Origin: an uncultured Gammaproteobacteria bacterium | Lineage (GTDB): Bacteria; Pseudomonadota; Gammaproteobacteria; Steroidobacterales; UBA11654 | NCBI GenBank assembly: GCA_937801655.1 | Contig: CALMWC010000007.1 | Location: 1-64,000, forward strand | DNA length: 64,000 nucleotides | Direction of reading: 5' to 3' | Shown: one piece after another, positions 29,438 to 39,599 of the stretch | Numbering within the stretch: position 1 is the first letter of the stretch | Layout of the letters: each line of letters begins with the position of its first letter | Made by a program: the position numbers and the translations under genes | The notes under the pieces: model-generated | Seen by the model: the letters and a program-made list of their open reading frames with translations, nothing else | Told to the model about the DNA's origin: nothing | Databases searched by the model: none

Positions 29438-31510
29438 TTAAGCGTCTGGGTTAATTAGAATGTTGCCGAATTTATCAACTTTGCCATTATGGCCTGATAA
29501 AATTAGTGTCGTTGAATCCATCTCAGTCACAATCGCTGGACCTTGGACAACATTGCCTTGTTTTAATAGCGAACGTCTGTATATCGTAGCTATTTGTTTT
29601 TTTCCTTCCATAAAGACTTCAGCGTTATCATCAATGATTGATTTTTTCGTAGGCTCTTTACTGCCTCTACCAACCGACGGAGCTTTTATACTTAATGCTT
29701 TGTCTTTCACTACAGCCCTAAGGTTTACTAATTCTTTTTCAGCATCCAAAGAGAATGTAAAGAGTTGTTCATGCTGAACATCAAACTTATCACCAATAGC
29801 ATCAAGCCCTTTCTTTTTAAGATCCGATAACTCAAAATCTACTGTGATAGTAAGGCCCTGGCCATGATATCTAATATCAACTTGAAAAGAGGTTGATCTA
29901 TTTTTCTTAGGAGAGCCCTCAGCATCCAATGTTTTAGAGGCTTTCTTTTCAAGATCAGTAAAGATCTTTACTACTTCTTGTTTACTAGTGTCTTTAAATT
30001 TTCTAATAAATGACATAGACGATTCATCTTGAATATTAGTTGTAACATCACCATAAGCACATAGTACGCCTGGTCCTGGCGGTATGATTACTGGCCAAGA
30101 ATTAATTAGCTTACCAAGAGCATTGGCATGCAATGGACCGGCTCCACCAAAACCAATTAAAGCAAACTCTCTTGGATCGTATCCTTTCTCAACGGAAACC
30201 AATCGAAGTGCGCCATACATAGTTTCATTTACAATATCAATGATACCTTCAGCTGCTTTATTCATAGATAATCCTAATGCACGTCCTATGGGTTTTACTG
30301 AGTCTTGAGCTAGATCTTTTCTTATCTTCCATTCCGAGTCTCCACCCAACTCAACTCCTGATGGCATATAACCTAAAACTACATTGGCATCAGTTACTGT
30401 GGGTTCTGTACCCCCTTTATTGTAAGCCGCAGGACCAGGTTCTGCTCCTGCACTTTGAGGACCTACTCTTAATGCACCGGTTAGTTCAGGTACATGAGCA
30501 ATAGAACCTCCGCCTGCACCCACCGTTCTCACATCAACAGAGGAAGCACGAACAGTCACATCTCCTACTGTTGTTTCTCTACTTTGTTCAGCAACTCCAT
30601 CTTTTACCAGTGATACATCAGTGGATGTTCCACCCATATCAAAAGTTAGAAGATTTTCATAACCTGCTTGTTTAGCAATCCAAATAGCACCAGTTACGCC
30701 TCCTGCAGGTCCACTCATCAATAGATTTACAGGCGAATCTGAAGATGCTTTTGCAGAGGCTAATCCACCGTCTGATCTTAGAATTTGTAACTTGATGTCT
30801 TTTCTCATTTTCTTCAGACCATTTTGAAGGTTCTTAACATACTCAGCCACCTTTGGTCTGACATATGAGTTAGCTACAGTCGTTATTGTTCTTTCATATT
30901 CTTGCATTTCTGGAACAACTTCTGATGAAAGAGAAACAGGAATCTTTGGCAATAATTTTTTCTTTCTTATTTGTGTTCTAATTTCTTTTTCATGCTTGTC
31001 ATTAGCAAAAGAATTTATTAACGAAACGGTTATTGCTTCAATTCCTTTTTTAGATAATTCTTTAATGTCATTAGCAAGTTTCCCTACTTTCAAACTGGAA
31101 ATAACCTCACCTTTTGCTGACATCCTTTCATCAGCTTCAATAGTCAGAGCTAATGGTGCTAAAGGATCACTTTTATTGTAGATAACCCAACCACCTAAAC
31201 CACCTGGTACAAAGGATCTTGCGATCTGCAGAACCTGACGATAACCTTTAGTTGTTATAAGACCTACTTTTGCTCCTGTACCGGTTAAGATCGTATTTGT
31301 TGCAACTGTTGTACCATGCATTACAGAAGTGATCTCACCTGGCTCAATACTCGCCTTCTCGCAAACCTTGTGAATACCATTGAAAACACCTCTTGAAGAA
31401 TCATCCGGTGTACTGGGAACTTTTGCTGTATGAAGTGCCCCTGTTTTTTCGTTGACTAAAAGAAGGTCAGTGAATGTTCCTCCTACATCAACACCTAGTC
31501 GATAGCTCAT
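29438..31510 (-). CDS. Hydantoinase A/oxoprolinase family protein
   Basis: 690 aa; MSYRLGVDVGGTFTDLLLV, VMHGTTVATNTILTGTGAKVGLITTKGYRQVLQI, LLTFDMGGTSTDVSLV. Confidence 0.94.
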   Translation of the reverse strand: MSYRLGVDVGGTFTDLLLVNEKTGALHTAKVPSTPDDSSRGVFNGIHKVCEKASIEPGEITSVMHGTTVATNTILTGTGAKVGLITTKGYRQVLQIARSFVPGGLGGWVIYNKSDPLAPLALTIEADERMSAKGEVISSLKVGKLANDIKELSKKGIEAITVSLINSFANDKHEKEIRTQIRKKKLLPKIPVSLSSEVVPEMQEYERTITTVANSYVRPKVAEYVKNLQNGLKKMRKDIKLQILRSDGGLASAKASSDSPVNLLMSGPAGGVTGAIWIAKQAGYENLLTFDMGGTSTDVSLVKDGVAEQSRETTVGDVTVRASSVDVRTVGAGGGSIAHVPELTGALRVGPQSAGAEPGPAAYNKGGTEPTVTDANVVLGYMPSGVELGGDSEWKIRKDLAQDSVKPIGRALGLSMNKAAEGIIDIVNETMYGALRLVSVEKGYDPREFALIGFGGAGPLHANALGKLINSWPVIIPPGPGVLCAYGDVTTNIQDESSMSFIRKFKDTSKQEVVKIFTDLEKKASKTLDAEGSPKKNRSTSFQVDIRYHGQGLTITVDFELSDLKKKGLDAIGDKFDVQHEQLFTFSLDAEKELVNLRAVVKDKALSIKAPSVGRGSKEPTKKSIIDDNAEVFMEGKKQIATIYRRSLLKQGNVVQGPAIVTEMDSTTLILSGHNGKVDKFGNILINPDA

Positions 31511-31631
31511 TTTCTCTCCTAAATTTTACTTGTTTGTTCTAAAGAATATTTTATCTTAAATTTACTATTCCTGAATTCTACTAAACCAGATTTAACAGTT
31601 ATCTTTTAAGTTTAGATGGATAATAATACTT

Positions 31632-32546
31632 TTATTGGAAATTTATTTCAGCATTTTCTGGAAAAATTCCTGCTTTAGGAACCATGGCTGGAACCGAATG
31701 CTCTAATTTTTCTTCTAACCATTCGGAGGTGCTAACAATTTGCTTTAAATTTACACCTGTTTCAATACCCGATCTGTCAAGCATATAAAGTAAGTCATCC
31801 ATAGGAATATTGCCAGTAGCTTTCGGTGCGAATGGACAACCACCAATGCCTCCTGTGGAGGCATCAATAATAGTGACACCCGCTTCAATAGCAGCAGCAG
31901 CATTAGCTAGACCTGTATTCCTAGTGTTATGCAGATGTGTTCTAAGAGGAATATTAGGCGCTAATTCTTTAATAAGCGAAAAGGTCTTTTTAACCTGATT
32001 GGGAACAGCAACACCAACTGAATCAGCTAATCCTAGAATATTGGGTTCACCTTCAAGGACTTTTTCAGCAATGGAAGCAATGAGTTCAGGATCAACTTCA
32101 CCTTCGTAAGGGCAACCAAAGGAACAGGCGATAATTACATTGGTTCTAATGCCTGCTGATTTTGCATCGGATGCTATTCTAAGCCAATTATCGATAGATT
32201 CTTGTGTGACTACATTTTGATTTTTCATATTATATGTATCAGTACTGACTATCACCATCCCCACTTCATCAATGCCACAATCTCGAGCTCTTTCGAAACC
32301 TCGTTGATTCATAATTAATCCAATATAAGAAACATCATCACGGTCAGGAAGGCTTTCTACTAACTTTTCAGCATCAGCCATTTGCGGTACTTTTTTTGGA
32401 TGCACAAAGCTGGTTACTTCAATTTGTTTAATTCCAGCATCCATTGTTTTAATTATAAAATCTCTTTTAACATCTGTTGGAAGTATTTTTGGCTCGCTTT
32501 GCAATCCATCTCTTGGTCCTACTTCAAGTAGTGAAACTTTACTCAC
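31632..32546 (-). CDS. mvaB: Hydroxymethylglutaryl-CoA lyase
   Basis: 304 aa; LLEVGPRDGLQSEPKILPTDVK, TSFVHPKKVPQMADAE, GGIGGCPFAPKATGNIPMDDLLYML. Confidence 0.94.
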   Translation of the reverse strand: MSKVSLLEVGPRDGLQSEPKILPTDVKRDFIIKTMDAGIKQIEVTSFVHPKKVPQMADAEKLVESLPDRDDVSYIGLIMNQRGFERARDCGIDEVGMVIVSTDTYNMKNQNVVTQESIDNWLRIASDAKSAGIRTNVIIACSFGCPYEGEVDPELIASIAEKVLEGEPNILGLADSVGVAVPNQVKKTFSLIKELAPNIPLRTHLHNTRNTGLANAAAAIEAGVTIIDASTGGIGGCPFAPKATGNIPMDDLLYMLDRSGIETGVNLKQIVSTSEWLEEKLEHSVPAMVPKAGIFPENAEINFQ

Positions 32547-32568
32547 AAAATATCTCCTTTATAAGATT

Positions 32569-32601
32569 TAATATTTGATATGCAAGTGTATACAAATATT
32601 A
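32569..32601. promoter_or_regulatory. Inverted repeat in divergent intergenic region, possible operator
   Basis: TAATATTTG-atatgcaagtgtata-CAAATATTA, 9-bp perfect arms between divergent mvaB and the VOC gene. Confidence 0.4.
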
Positions 32602-32635
32602 TGATATTCTCTATTTTTTAGATACGAGGTTTAAG

Positions 32636-33505
32636 ATGGATATTGGAAGAATATCAGCAATCACTATTGGTGCATCTGATCTTGATATTATGGAGCAAAC
32701 TTATTCTAAATATTTGGGATATCGTTCCATAAAGACAGGTTTTATAACTCATGATGAAGCTCATAACTGGGGAGCTGAAAAATTAGTTGATGCTCCTTAT
32801 ATAATTATGCAGCCTGAAAAATCAGATGACTTTTCGTTTCGTTTCGTTTTGCAACCCAATCAATCTAATTATATTCCTTTTAAGTCTTATGGCTGGAATG
32901 CTGCTGAGGTGATTGTAGAGAATGTGGATGAATTGGAAGAAATTATACGAGAGTCACCATTTGAGATTATCGGTCCGCCAGCAGACCTATCATTCACAAG
33001 TGATATAAGAGCAATGCAAGTTATAGGCCCAGCTCAGGAAATACTTTATCTAACTCAATTTAAAAGAAAAATTGAAGAATTTGATAGTCCCATTCCCAGA
33101 TGCAGTGTTGATCAAACATTCATTGTAATTTTGGCAGGTAAGTCGATCAATTCCATGCAGGATTATTATTCAAATTTATTTAACTTAGAAAAAGCACCAA
33201 TTATGGAATCTAGGATTCGCTCGATATCAAAGGCTTTTAATTTACCTGAAAGTACAAAATACAATGCTGCTGCAATTGCAATCAGGGATCAATGCTTAAT
33301 TGAATTGGATGAAATGCCAAAAGAAGCATCGGAAAGATCTGTTTCGCAAGGTTACTTATCGCCAGGCATATCGATAGTTTCATTTAAGTTGTATGACCGA
33401 AATAAAATGATCAATAGTTATCAATCTCACTTGCCTAACTTAGAACAATCCAAATGTGTGATTGAACGCGGATTGAATAATGAGCTAATAGAACTGATTT
33501 ACTAA
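32636..33505 (+). CDS. VOC/glyoxalase-fold protein, two-domain (paralogue of 6907..7794)
   Basis: 289 aa; IRAMQVIGPAQEILYLTQF vs PRAMQVLGPSQEMVYLTRI in the other copy. Confidence 0.65.
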   Translation: MDIGRISAITIGASDLDIMEQTYSKYLGYRSIKTGFITHDEAHNWGAEKLVDAPYIIMQPEKSDDFSFRFVLQPNQSNYIPFKSYGWNAAEVIVENVDELEEIIRESPFEIIGPPADLSFTSDIRAMQVIGPAQEILYLTQFKRKIEEFDSPIPRCSVDQTFIVILAGKSINSMQDYYSNLFNLEKAPIMESRIRSISKAFNLPESTKYNAAAIAIRDQCLIELDEMPKEASERSVSQGYLSPGISIVSFKLYDRNKMINSYQSHLPNLEQSKCVIERGLNNELIELIY

Positions 33506-33619
33506 TAAAATTAGAATAATTAAAGTTTAAGATTTATCATTTTATTTGCATTAGTTTTTACAATTTGATCTATTCTGCTGTAGAATTTACATACTTAATT
33601 ATATACGGGGAAATAGATA

Positions 33620-35830
33620 ATGAAGCAGAATATAAAACTATCGATATTTTCATTGATTGCAGCGTCACTAATACTAACATTAGATGTCTATGCTCAAAAT
33701 GAAGGTGGCCTAGAAGAGATTGTGGTTACAGCTCAAAAAAGATCTGAATCTTTGCAAGAAGTACCCATTTCTATCCAGGTTTTTTCATCCGATGATATCG
33801 AACGTCTCGCAGTTACAAATACAATTGACTTAGTGAGAAATGTACCGGGTATGGTTGGTGTTACTAATGTGGGTCTACCACAAGCAGCAGCATATTTCAT
33901 AAGAGGTATAGGGCAAGATGAATCCGTATCAACTCTTGATCCGGCAGTAGGAACTTTTGTTGATGGCGTCTTTTTATCAAGACAAATTGCTAACAATTCA
34001 AGATTGTATGATATTGAGAGCGTTGAAGTCCTGAAAGGACCACAAGGTACTTTGTATGGAAGAAGCACTACGGGTGGTGCAGTTCGTATTATTACCAAGA
34101 AGCCAACTGAGGAAACTGAAGGCTGGTTTGATATTGCGTATGGTGAATACAACACTATAGAAGCTTCTGGAAAACTTAATTTTCCATTAGCTGATAATCT
34201 CTTCGCTAAGGTAACCACTTTCTATATTGATCAAGAAGATGGATTTCTACAGAATGTCACCTTGAATAAAGACCAGTGGAAAAGAGATGCCAGAGGCGCC
34301 AGAGCACAACTAATGTATGTTCCTAATGATCGCACAGAGATTTTATTCTCAGCAGAGTACTCTCAAGATGATACTGGAGGAGCTCAAGGCTCTAATAAAC
34401 TGAGCGCTTGTTGTGGAGATGATTTATTTGTAGTTGAGAGTGGATTGGAAAATACTTGGGCCAGTACTGAATTAATGGCCTTGAGTGTGAAAGCAACAAT
34501 GGATTTTGATAATTTCCAAATGGAAGTCATTGCTGCTGATCGTGATTTGGATCATAGCTTCAATAATGATTATTCCGACCAAATCGTTCCTGCTTACTCC
34601 ATTCCAAACCTGAGTAATCATCAGCAAACCAGTCTTGAGATTAATTTTACAGGCGAAGTCGATGGTGCCAATTATCCAGGAATCCAATGGGCTGTAGGCG
34701 CATCATATTATGACGATGATAATGCTGTTCTTTTTGGCGATGCTTTATTCCTTTTTGGTGGAGCAGTGGCTGGAACATTCATGAGAGATCTAACCAACGT
34801 CACAGAAGCTCGAGCAATATATGCTGATATCTCAGTTGAACTCGGCGGTGGATGGGGCATAACAGCGGGTGGAAGACTCACTAAAGATGAACGAGAAGTT
34901 AATGTAGAACAGTTTTTAGACTTAAATGGCGTTCCATGGCAAGCCAGAACACGAGCTAATTTTATGGATCGAAGTGGATGGTTATCAACAGCGGCTATAG
35001 GTCAACCTTTTGATAATGCAACGGTTGAAGCACTTGGTACTAAAACTAAGCTTGAAGCTGATGAATTCACAAGTCGTGTTGTTCTGGACTATAAGAAGTC
35101 AGAGGATCTTATGTTCTATGCCAGTATTGCTGATAGTTTTAAGGGCGGTGGCTGGGCATCAAGAGTTACAGCTGCTGGTGATTTTAAAGATCTTAAGCCT
35201 GAATTTGTCACCAACTTTGAAATGGGAATGAAAAGTGAGTGGGCTAACGATACCGTTAGAGTGAATCTTACTTATTTCAGTGCAGATTATACGGATCTTC
35301 AAATCACAGCGATTGATCAAAATACTGGAGCCTTTGTTTATTCTAATAAAGCCGATGCATCGGTTGATGGAATAGAAGGTGAATTTGTATATATAGCATC
35401 AGACAATCTTACCCTGTTTGCTAACCTTTCAACACTTGAAGGCAATTACACTGATTTAAGACCAGGAGCTGAAGGACTTGCGACTAAAGAATTAAAAAGA
35501 ACTCCAGATTTCTCATATCGCTATGGTTTATTATACGATCAAGCTATTGAGTCAGGAGAGGTAGGTGTGACTGCAGTTATCAATAAAACAGATGAGTATT
35601 TCAGCAATCAAAACAATACTCCCAATGGTTACAGACCAGCAGTGAGCAAGCTTGATTTTACAGTTACTTATCGACCTAATGATGGTGACTGGAGATTGAT
35701 AGCAAGTTGTAATAACTGTACTGATGAGAGGAATGCTAACTCCACTCTTGATTTTGGTACCTTAGGTTTTGTCACTCAATTCCAAGATATGCCAAGATTA
35801 TGGAGAGTCTCATATCGATACGATTTCTAA
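33620..35830 (+). CDS. TonB-dependent receptor
   Basis: 736 aa; signal peptide, GGLEEIVVTAQKRSESLQEVPISIQVFSSDDIERL, VEVLKGPQGTLYGRSTTGGAVRIITKKP, C-terminus RVSYRYDF. Confidence 0.95.
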   Translation: MKQNIKLSIFSLIAASLILTLDVYAQNEGGLEEIVVTAQKRSESLQEVPISIQVFSSDDIERLAVTNTIDLVRNVPGMVGVTNVGLPQAAAYFIRGIGQDESVSTLDPAVGTFVDGVFLSRQIANNSRLYDIESVEVLKGPQGTLYGRSTTGGAVRIITKKPTEETEGWFDIAYGEYNTIEASGKLNFPLADNLFAKVTTFYIDQEDGFLQNVTLNKDQWKRDARGARAQLMYVPNDRTEILFSAEYSQDDTGGAQGSNKLSACCGDDLFVVESGLENTWASTELMALSVKATMDFDNFQMEVIAADRDLDHSFNNDYSDQIVPAYSIPNLSNHQQTSLEINFTGEVDGANYPGIQWAVGASYYDDDNAVLFGDALFLFGGAVAGTFMRDLTNVTEARAIYADISVELGGGWGITAGGRLTKDEREVNVEQFLDLNGVPWQARTRANFMDRSGWLSTAAIGQPFDNATVEALGTKTKLEADEFTSRVVLDYKKSEDLMFYASIADSFKGGGWASRVTAAGDFKDLKPEFVTNFEMGMKSEWANDTVRVNLTYFSADYTDLQITAIDQNTGAFVYSNKADASVDGIEGEFVYIASDNLTLFANLSTLEGNYTDLRPGAEGLATKELKRTPDFSYRYGLLYDQAIESGEVGVTAVINKTDEYFSNQNNTPNGYRPAVSKLDFTVTYRPNDGDWRLIASCNNCTDERNANSTLDFGTLGFVTQFQDMPRLWRVSYRYDF

Positions 35831-35861
35831 ATAATAATTTTAGATAATTGTTAATATAATT

Positions 35862-35887
35862 GGCCGGTAGCGATACCGGCCTTTTTT
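35862..35887 (+). terminator. Intrinsic terminator after TonB-dependent receptor
   Basis: GGCCGGTAGCGATACCGGCCTTTTTT: GC-rich stem plus U-tract. Confidence 0.92.
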
Positions 35888-35895
35888 ATTAATGA

Positions 35896-36717
35896 ATGTT
35901 AATCATGGAAGTATTAAGTCAAACTGAAATAATCAGTATTATTATTCTAATCTTATTCTCAGGGTCGATCGCTGGAATATTAGCTGGGTTAATTGGTGTA
36001 GGTGGAGGTATTGTGGTTGTCCCTGTCCTCTTTTATTTGTTTACTTATTTGGATTATAACGAAGCCATTATTATGCATATGGCAGTTGCTACCTCACTCT
36101 TCATCATTGTTCCAACGAGCATCAGATCGGCTCTACAGCATAGAAATAGAGGTGCATTTGATAATAAGGTTTTTAAACGTTGGCTTATTCCTCTTGCATT
36201 TGGTTCTTTATTGGGAAGTATTATTGCTAGTTTTTTATCTTTTGAAACATTAACTTTATTTTTTGCTGTAATAGCTGGTTTTGTTTCAATTCAAATGTTG
36301 AGAGACCAAAAAGAAAGAAAGTTACCAAAACTTATTTTCAATATTGCCCCTCTCTTTATAGGGTTCGTTTCAGCCATGATGGGTATTGGAGGTGGAACTC
36401 TCAGTGTTCCTGTTATGAACTTGTCAGGTATAGAGATTAAAAAAGCTATAGGAACATCCGCTGCGTTTGGAACTGTTATTGCCATACCCTCTTCTATTGG
36501 TTTTATTATTACTGGACTTTCCCAGTCTTCACTTTTGCCTGAATACACTATTGGCTATATCAACTGGTTATTTTTTATTTTAATAGTTCCTGTAACATTA
36601 ATATTTGTTCCAATTGGTGTGAAAATAGCTCACAAAATACCTCAAAATATTCTGCGAAGATTGTTTGGTTTATTTTTAGGCATCACTGCTATCAAAATGT
36701 TTAGTGATTTGATTTAG
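35896..36717 (+). CDS. TSUP family (TauE/SafE) membrane transporter
   Basis: 273 aa; GLIGVGGGIVVVPVLFYLF and SAMMGIGGGTLSVPVMNLSG duplicated motifs. Confidence 0.92.
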   Translation: MLIMEVLSQTEIISIIILILFSGSIAGILAGLIGVGGGIVVVPVLFYLFTYLDYNEAIIMHMAVATSLFIIVPTSIRSALQHRNRGAFDNKVFKRWLIPLAFGSLLGSIIASFLSFETLTLFFAVIAGFVSIQMLRDQKERKLPKLIFNIAPLFIGFVSAMMGIGGGTLSVPVMNLSGIEIKKAIGTSAAFGTVIAIPSSIGFIITGLSQSSLLPEYTIGYINWLFFILIVPVTLIFVPIGVKIAHKIPQNILRRLFGLFLGITAIKMFSDLI

Positions 36718-36762
36718 AATTTAAACAGCCATACTGATCATCATTTGTTATGATTATTTTTT

Positions 36763-37209
36763 ATGAATAAATTAAATAAATTTCTTGAAGAACTGGCGTC
36801 TCCATTAAAAAAATACGCCATCTATTTATTACGAATAGGTCTTGGCACTTCCTTTTTTCTTCATGGCTATGGAAAACTTCCAATCCAGCAGAGTTTTATT
36901 AGTTGGTTATCATCAAAAGGGATTCCATTAGCTGAAATTACTGCTCATTTAATTGCCTGGGGTGAAATAGTATCGGGTATTGGTATTCTAACAGGGGGTT
37001 TAATTGGATCTAGAGCTTATCTAGCAGGAGTTTTAATCACGAGATTATCAGGTGGAGCAGTAATGATTATAATGATCGGTGCTTTGTTAATAGCTCATTC
37101 TGATTGGGGTATTTTCTTTGGAGAAAGAGGATCTATTTTATTCGCTAGTGAACAGCTGTTTCTATTGCTCTTGGGTACTTATTTTGCAATTAAAGGAAAC
37201 GATGCTTAA
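36763..37209 (+). CDS. DoxX family membrane protein
   Basis: 148 aa; LLRIGLGTSFFLHGYGKLPIQQSFI, AWGEIVSGIGILTGGLIGSRAYLAGVL. Confidence 0.85.
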   Translation: MNKLNKFLEELASPLKKYAIYLLRIGLGTSFFLHGYGKLPIQQSFISWLSSKGIPLAEITAHLIAWGEIVSGIGILTGGLIGSRAYLAGVLITRLSGGAVMIIMIGALLIAHSDWGIFFGERGSILFASEQLFLLLLGTYFAIKGNDA

Positions 37210-37219
37210 TCGATAGTCA

Positions 37220-38938
37220 TTAGAAGCTAAGGGCTTGTGATTCTCCACTTCTTAACTGTTCTTCTATGTTCTTCATTTGGTTTTGCAATAAGGTAACTCT
37301 TTCAACTTCTTTGTCTAAAAACTTTTGCCAGTTTTGAACTGTTCTTACAGTTGCTGGTGTTGGGCACGAAATAACTTTTCCTTCAATTTCTTTACCCATA
37401 TCCTTGAATGCTTTCTGCGTTTCCAATGTCACAGTTAGTGTTTCTCTATCCATTCCTTCGGAAGCAGCACATTCATTTAGAGCAATTTCATTTCTAGCAT
37501 CGGCATCAATCTTAGCTGATGCAAATGATGCTTTAGAGTCCTCATACATAGCTACTTCAAATTGACACATGCCTAATGTGATATATGAATCATCCAATCG
37601 TTTAAGATCTCCTTTGTTGATCGCAACTTTAGCAGAATCCACACAGCCCTTAAAATCAGCTATGTTGGATAATGATCTAGCAAGTCTTATGTCTAATTCT
37701 CCATCGTCTGATAATTTTGCTGCTTCTCTCAAAGCAATAATTGCATTATCGTCATACTGAGCTAAAAACCAAGACTGTGATAGTAACTTCCAATTTTTAA
37801 CTTCTTTATCCAATAAGTCTTCATCCATTGCTTTTTGAAGAAGTTTTGCTGCTTCATATGGCACTTCAACAGATAGATACAATTGAGCCATTTGAACAAA
37901 TTCACTACTCTTTTCTAAGAATCCTTCGTGATATGCCGTTTGATAAGCAGCCATTTGGCTTTCTTCTTGCCTGTCTTGACCATAAAAAGCGGAAAGCTGA
38001 GTCCAATATTCTTTTTTAGACCATTCAACTACTAGTCGTTCAAGAACTTCTTTAACTTTATCCATTTCTTCTAATTCAAAGTAAGCTGCCCTTAAAAGCA
38101 ACCACCATTGTTCTTTTGTAGGGCCGATGGCTAGATTTTTTACATCAGTTTCTAAACCTCTAATGGCTTCTTCTATAACGGGATAATCATCCGAACTTTT
38201 TCTTGTTGAAGCTAAATCCATTTTCAGTTTATTTTTCACTTGATTGGCTAGGACAATGTAATCGAAATTATTTTTATCGTATTTAATTCTGTTTTCAGAT
38301 GCAGCTGTTGTTACATTTTTTTGCAGTTGCTCCAATCTAAAAGCATTTCTTTCTTCCGATAGCGTTATTGCTTGTTCAACTATTGGTATCATTTCTCTGT
38401 ATTTTTTTTGTTGGTATAGAGCTGAACCTTTTAAAATATATAAATCAGGTCTGGGTGCAGAATCATTAGCTAAAATGGAGTCCACTGCTTTGATAGCGTT
38501 TGTCCAATCTTCTAGCTGAAAATAGAGTTGAGCAATAGTAAACCTTGAAGCCGAGACCAATCCATCGGGTACATTCTCATCATCAACTACTTTTTGGTAA
38601 TAAATGATAGCTCCTTTATAGTCTTCTTTTAGGTATTGCAGATATGCTAAGAAGTAGTTAACTTGTCCTCTTTCATAAGGCGATAGTTTTTTAAACGCCA
38701 ATATACTTTGAAGTTCACTTAATCCTTCATCAAGTTTTTCATTTTCTATAAGATCTTGAGCTACGCCTAGTTTCTTAGCAACTTTTTCACTCATTGAACC
38801 TGTTTTCTTAGTTTTTCTTTTAGCGTTTTCTTCTTGGGCATAGACCGATGAGAAGCTCAAGCTTTTATGTTCGTTATTAAACTCTAAAAAATTAATTAAA
38901 AGAGAAATAACAATGAATAATACTATTTTAATTTTCAT
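37220..38938 (-). CDS. Tetratricopeptide-repeat protein (TonB-system associated)
   Basis: 572 aa, N-terminal signal, multiple TPR-like helical repeats; last gene of the TonB cluster. Confidence 0.8.
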   Translation of the reverse strand: MKIKIVLFIVISLLINFLEFNNEHKSLSFSSVYAQEENAKRKTKKTGSMSEKVAKKLGVAQDLIENEKLDEGLSELQSILAFKKLSPYERGQVNYFLAYLQYLKEDYKGAIIYYQKVVDDENVPDGLVSASRFTIAQLYFQLEDWTNAIKAVDSILANDSAPRPDLYILKGSALYQQKKYREMIPIVEQAITLSEERNAFRLEQLQKNVTTAASENRIKYDKNNFDYIVLANQVKNKLKMDLASTRKSSDDYPVIEEAIRGLETDVKNLAIGPTKEQWWLLLRAAYFELEEMDKVKEVLERLVVEWSKKEYWTQLSAFYGQDRQEESQMAAYQTAYHEGFLEKSSEFVQMAQLYLSVEVPYEAAKLLQKAMDEDLLDKEVKNWKLLSQSWFLAQYDDNAIIALREAAKLSDDGELDIRLARSLSNIADFKGCVDSAKVAINKGDLKRLDDSYITLGMCQFEVAMYEDSKASFASAKIDADARNEIALNECAASEGMDRETLTVTLETQKAFKDMGKEIEGKVISCPTPATVRTVQNWQKFLDKEVERVTLLQNQMKNIEEQLRSGESQALSF

Positions 38939-38939
38939 A

Positions 38940-39587
38940 CTATCTTTCTAACTCAAATGTAATTTTATGTTGAACCCCAGGAACATCGATTGGCGTTCCA
39001 TTGATGACTCGAGGTTTGTATTTAAATTTAGCCGTTGCTTTAACAGAGGCATTTGCAAATAAGCTGCTTGTGCACTCAACTACTTTTGCACCACTTGTGG
39101 TTCCATTTCTTGTCACTGTGTATTCAATGATACACCAACCCTCTATACCTCTTGAGAGCGCTCTGTTGGGATAAATTGGTGCTACTTTAACAATTGGTAG
39201 GTATTCACCTTCTCCTGCATTAAAGCCCCCTATTCCAGCACCAACACCGACACCTGTATCTACGGCACCAATATTAACAGTCTCAGCTGATGTATCTATA
39301 TCATCGAGTTGTTGTGGTGTATCAGGGGGTGGCTCTTCTGGCTCTGGTGGTTTTTTTGGTTTTGCAGTTTTTGTATCCAATGATTCATCTTTTTTAACTC
39401 TGACAAAATCAACAAAGCGAAGATCATTTTTTTTAGTAATAGAATCTTCACCAGTAGCAATTAGAATTTGCATTAGCCAAAGGATAGAAAACGTAGTAAA
39501 AATAGAAATAAAGCCAGCTAATACAATCCTTATTATTGGATTACCTAGATCGATATTATTATTTGTTTGCTCTATTGCTTCAGACAT
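38940..39587 (-). CDS. tonB: TonB family protein
   Basis: 215 aa; N-terminal TM, PKKPPEPEEPPPDTPQQ linker, YLPIVKVAPIYPNRALSRGIEGWCIIEYTVTRNG TonB_C motif. Confidence 0.93.
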   Translation of the reverse strand: MSEAIEQTNNNIDLGNPIIRIVLAGFISIFTTFSILWLMQILIATGEDSITKKNDLRFVDFVRVKKDESLDTKTAKPKKPPEPEEPPPDTPQQLDDIDTSAETVNIGAVDTGVGVGAGIGGFNAGEGEYLPIVKVAPIYPNRALSRGIEGWCIIEYTVTRNGTTSGAKVVECTSSLFANASVKATAKFKYKPRVINGTPIDVPGVQHKITFELER

Positions 39588-39599
39588 GTTTACTTTTAT

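Noticed and set aside
33733-34218. 161-aa minus-strand ORF
   Set aside because: Lies wholly antisense within the clear TonB-dependent receptor CDS; composition typical of shadow ORFs.
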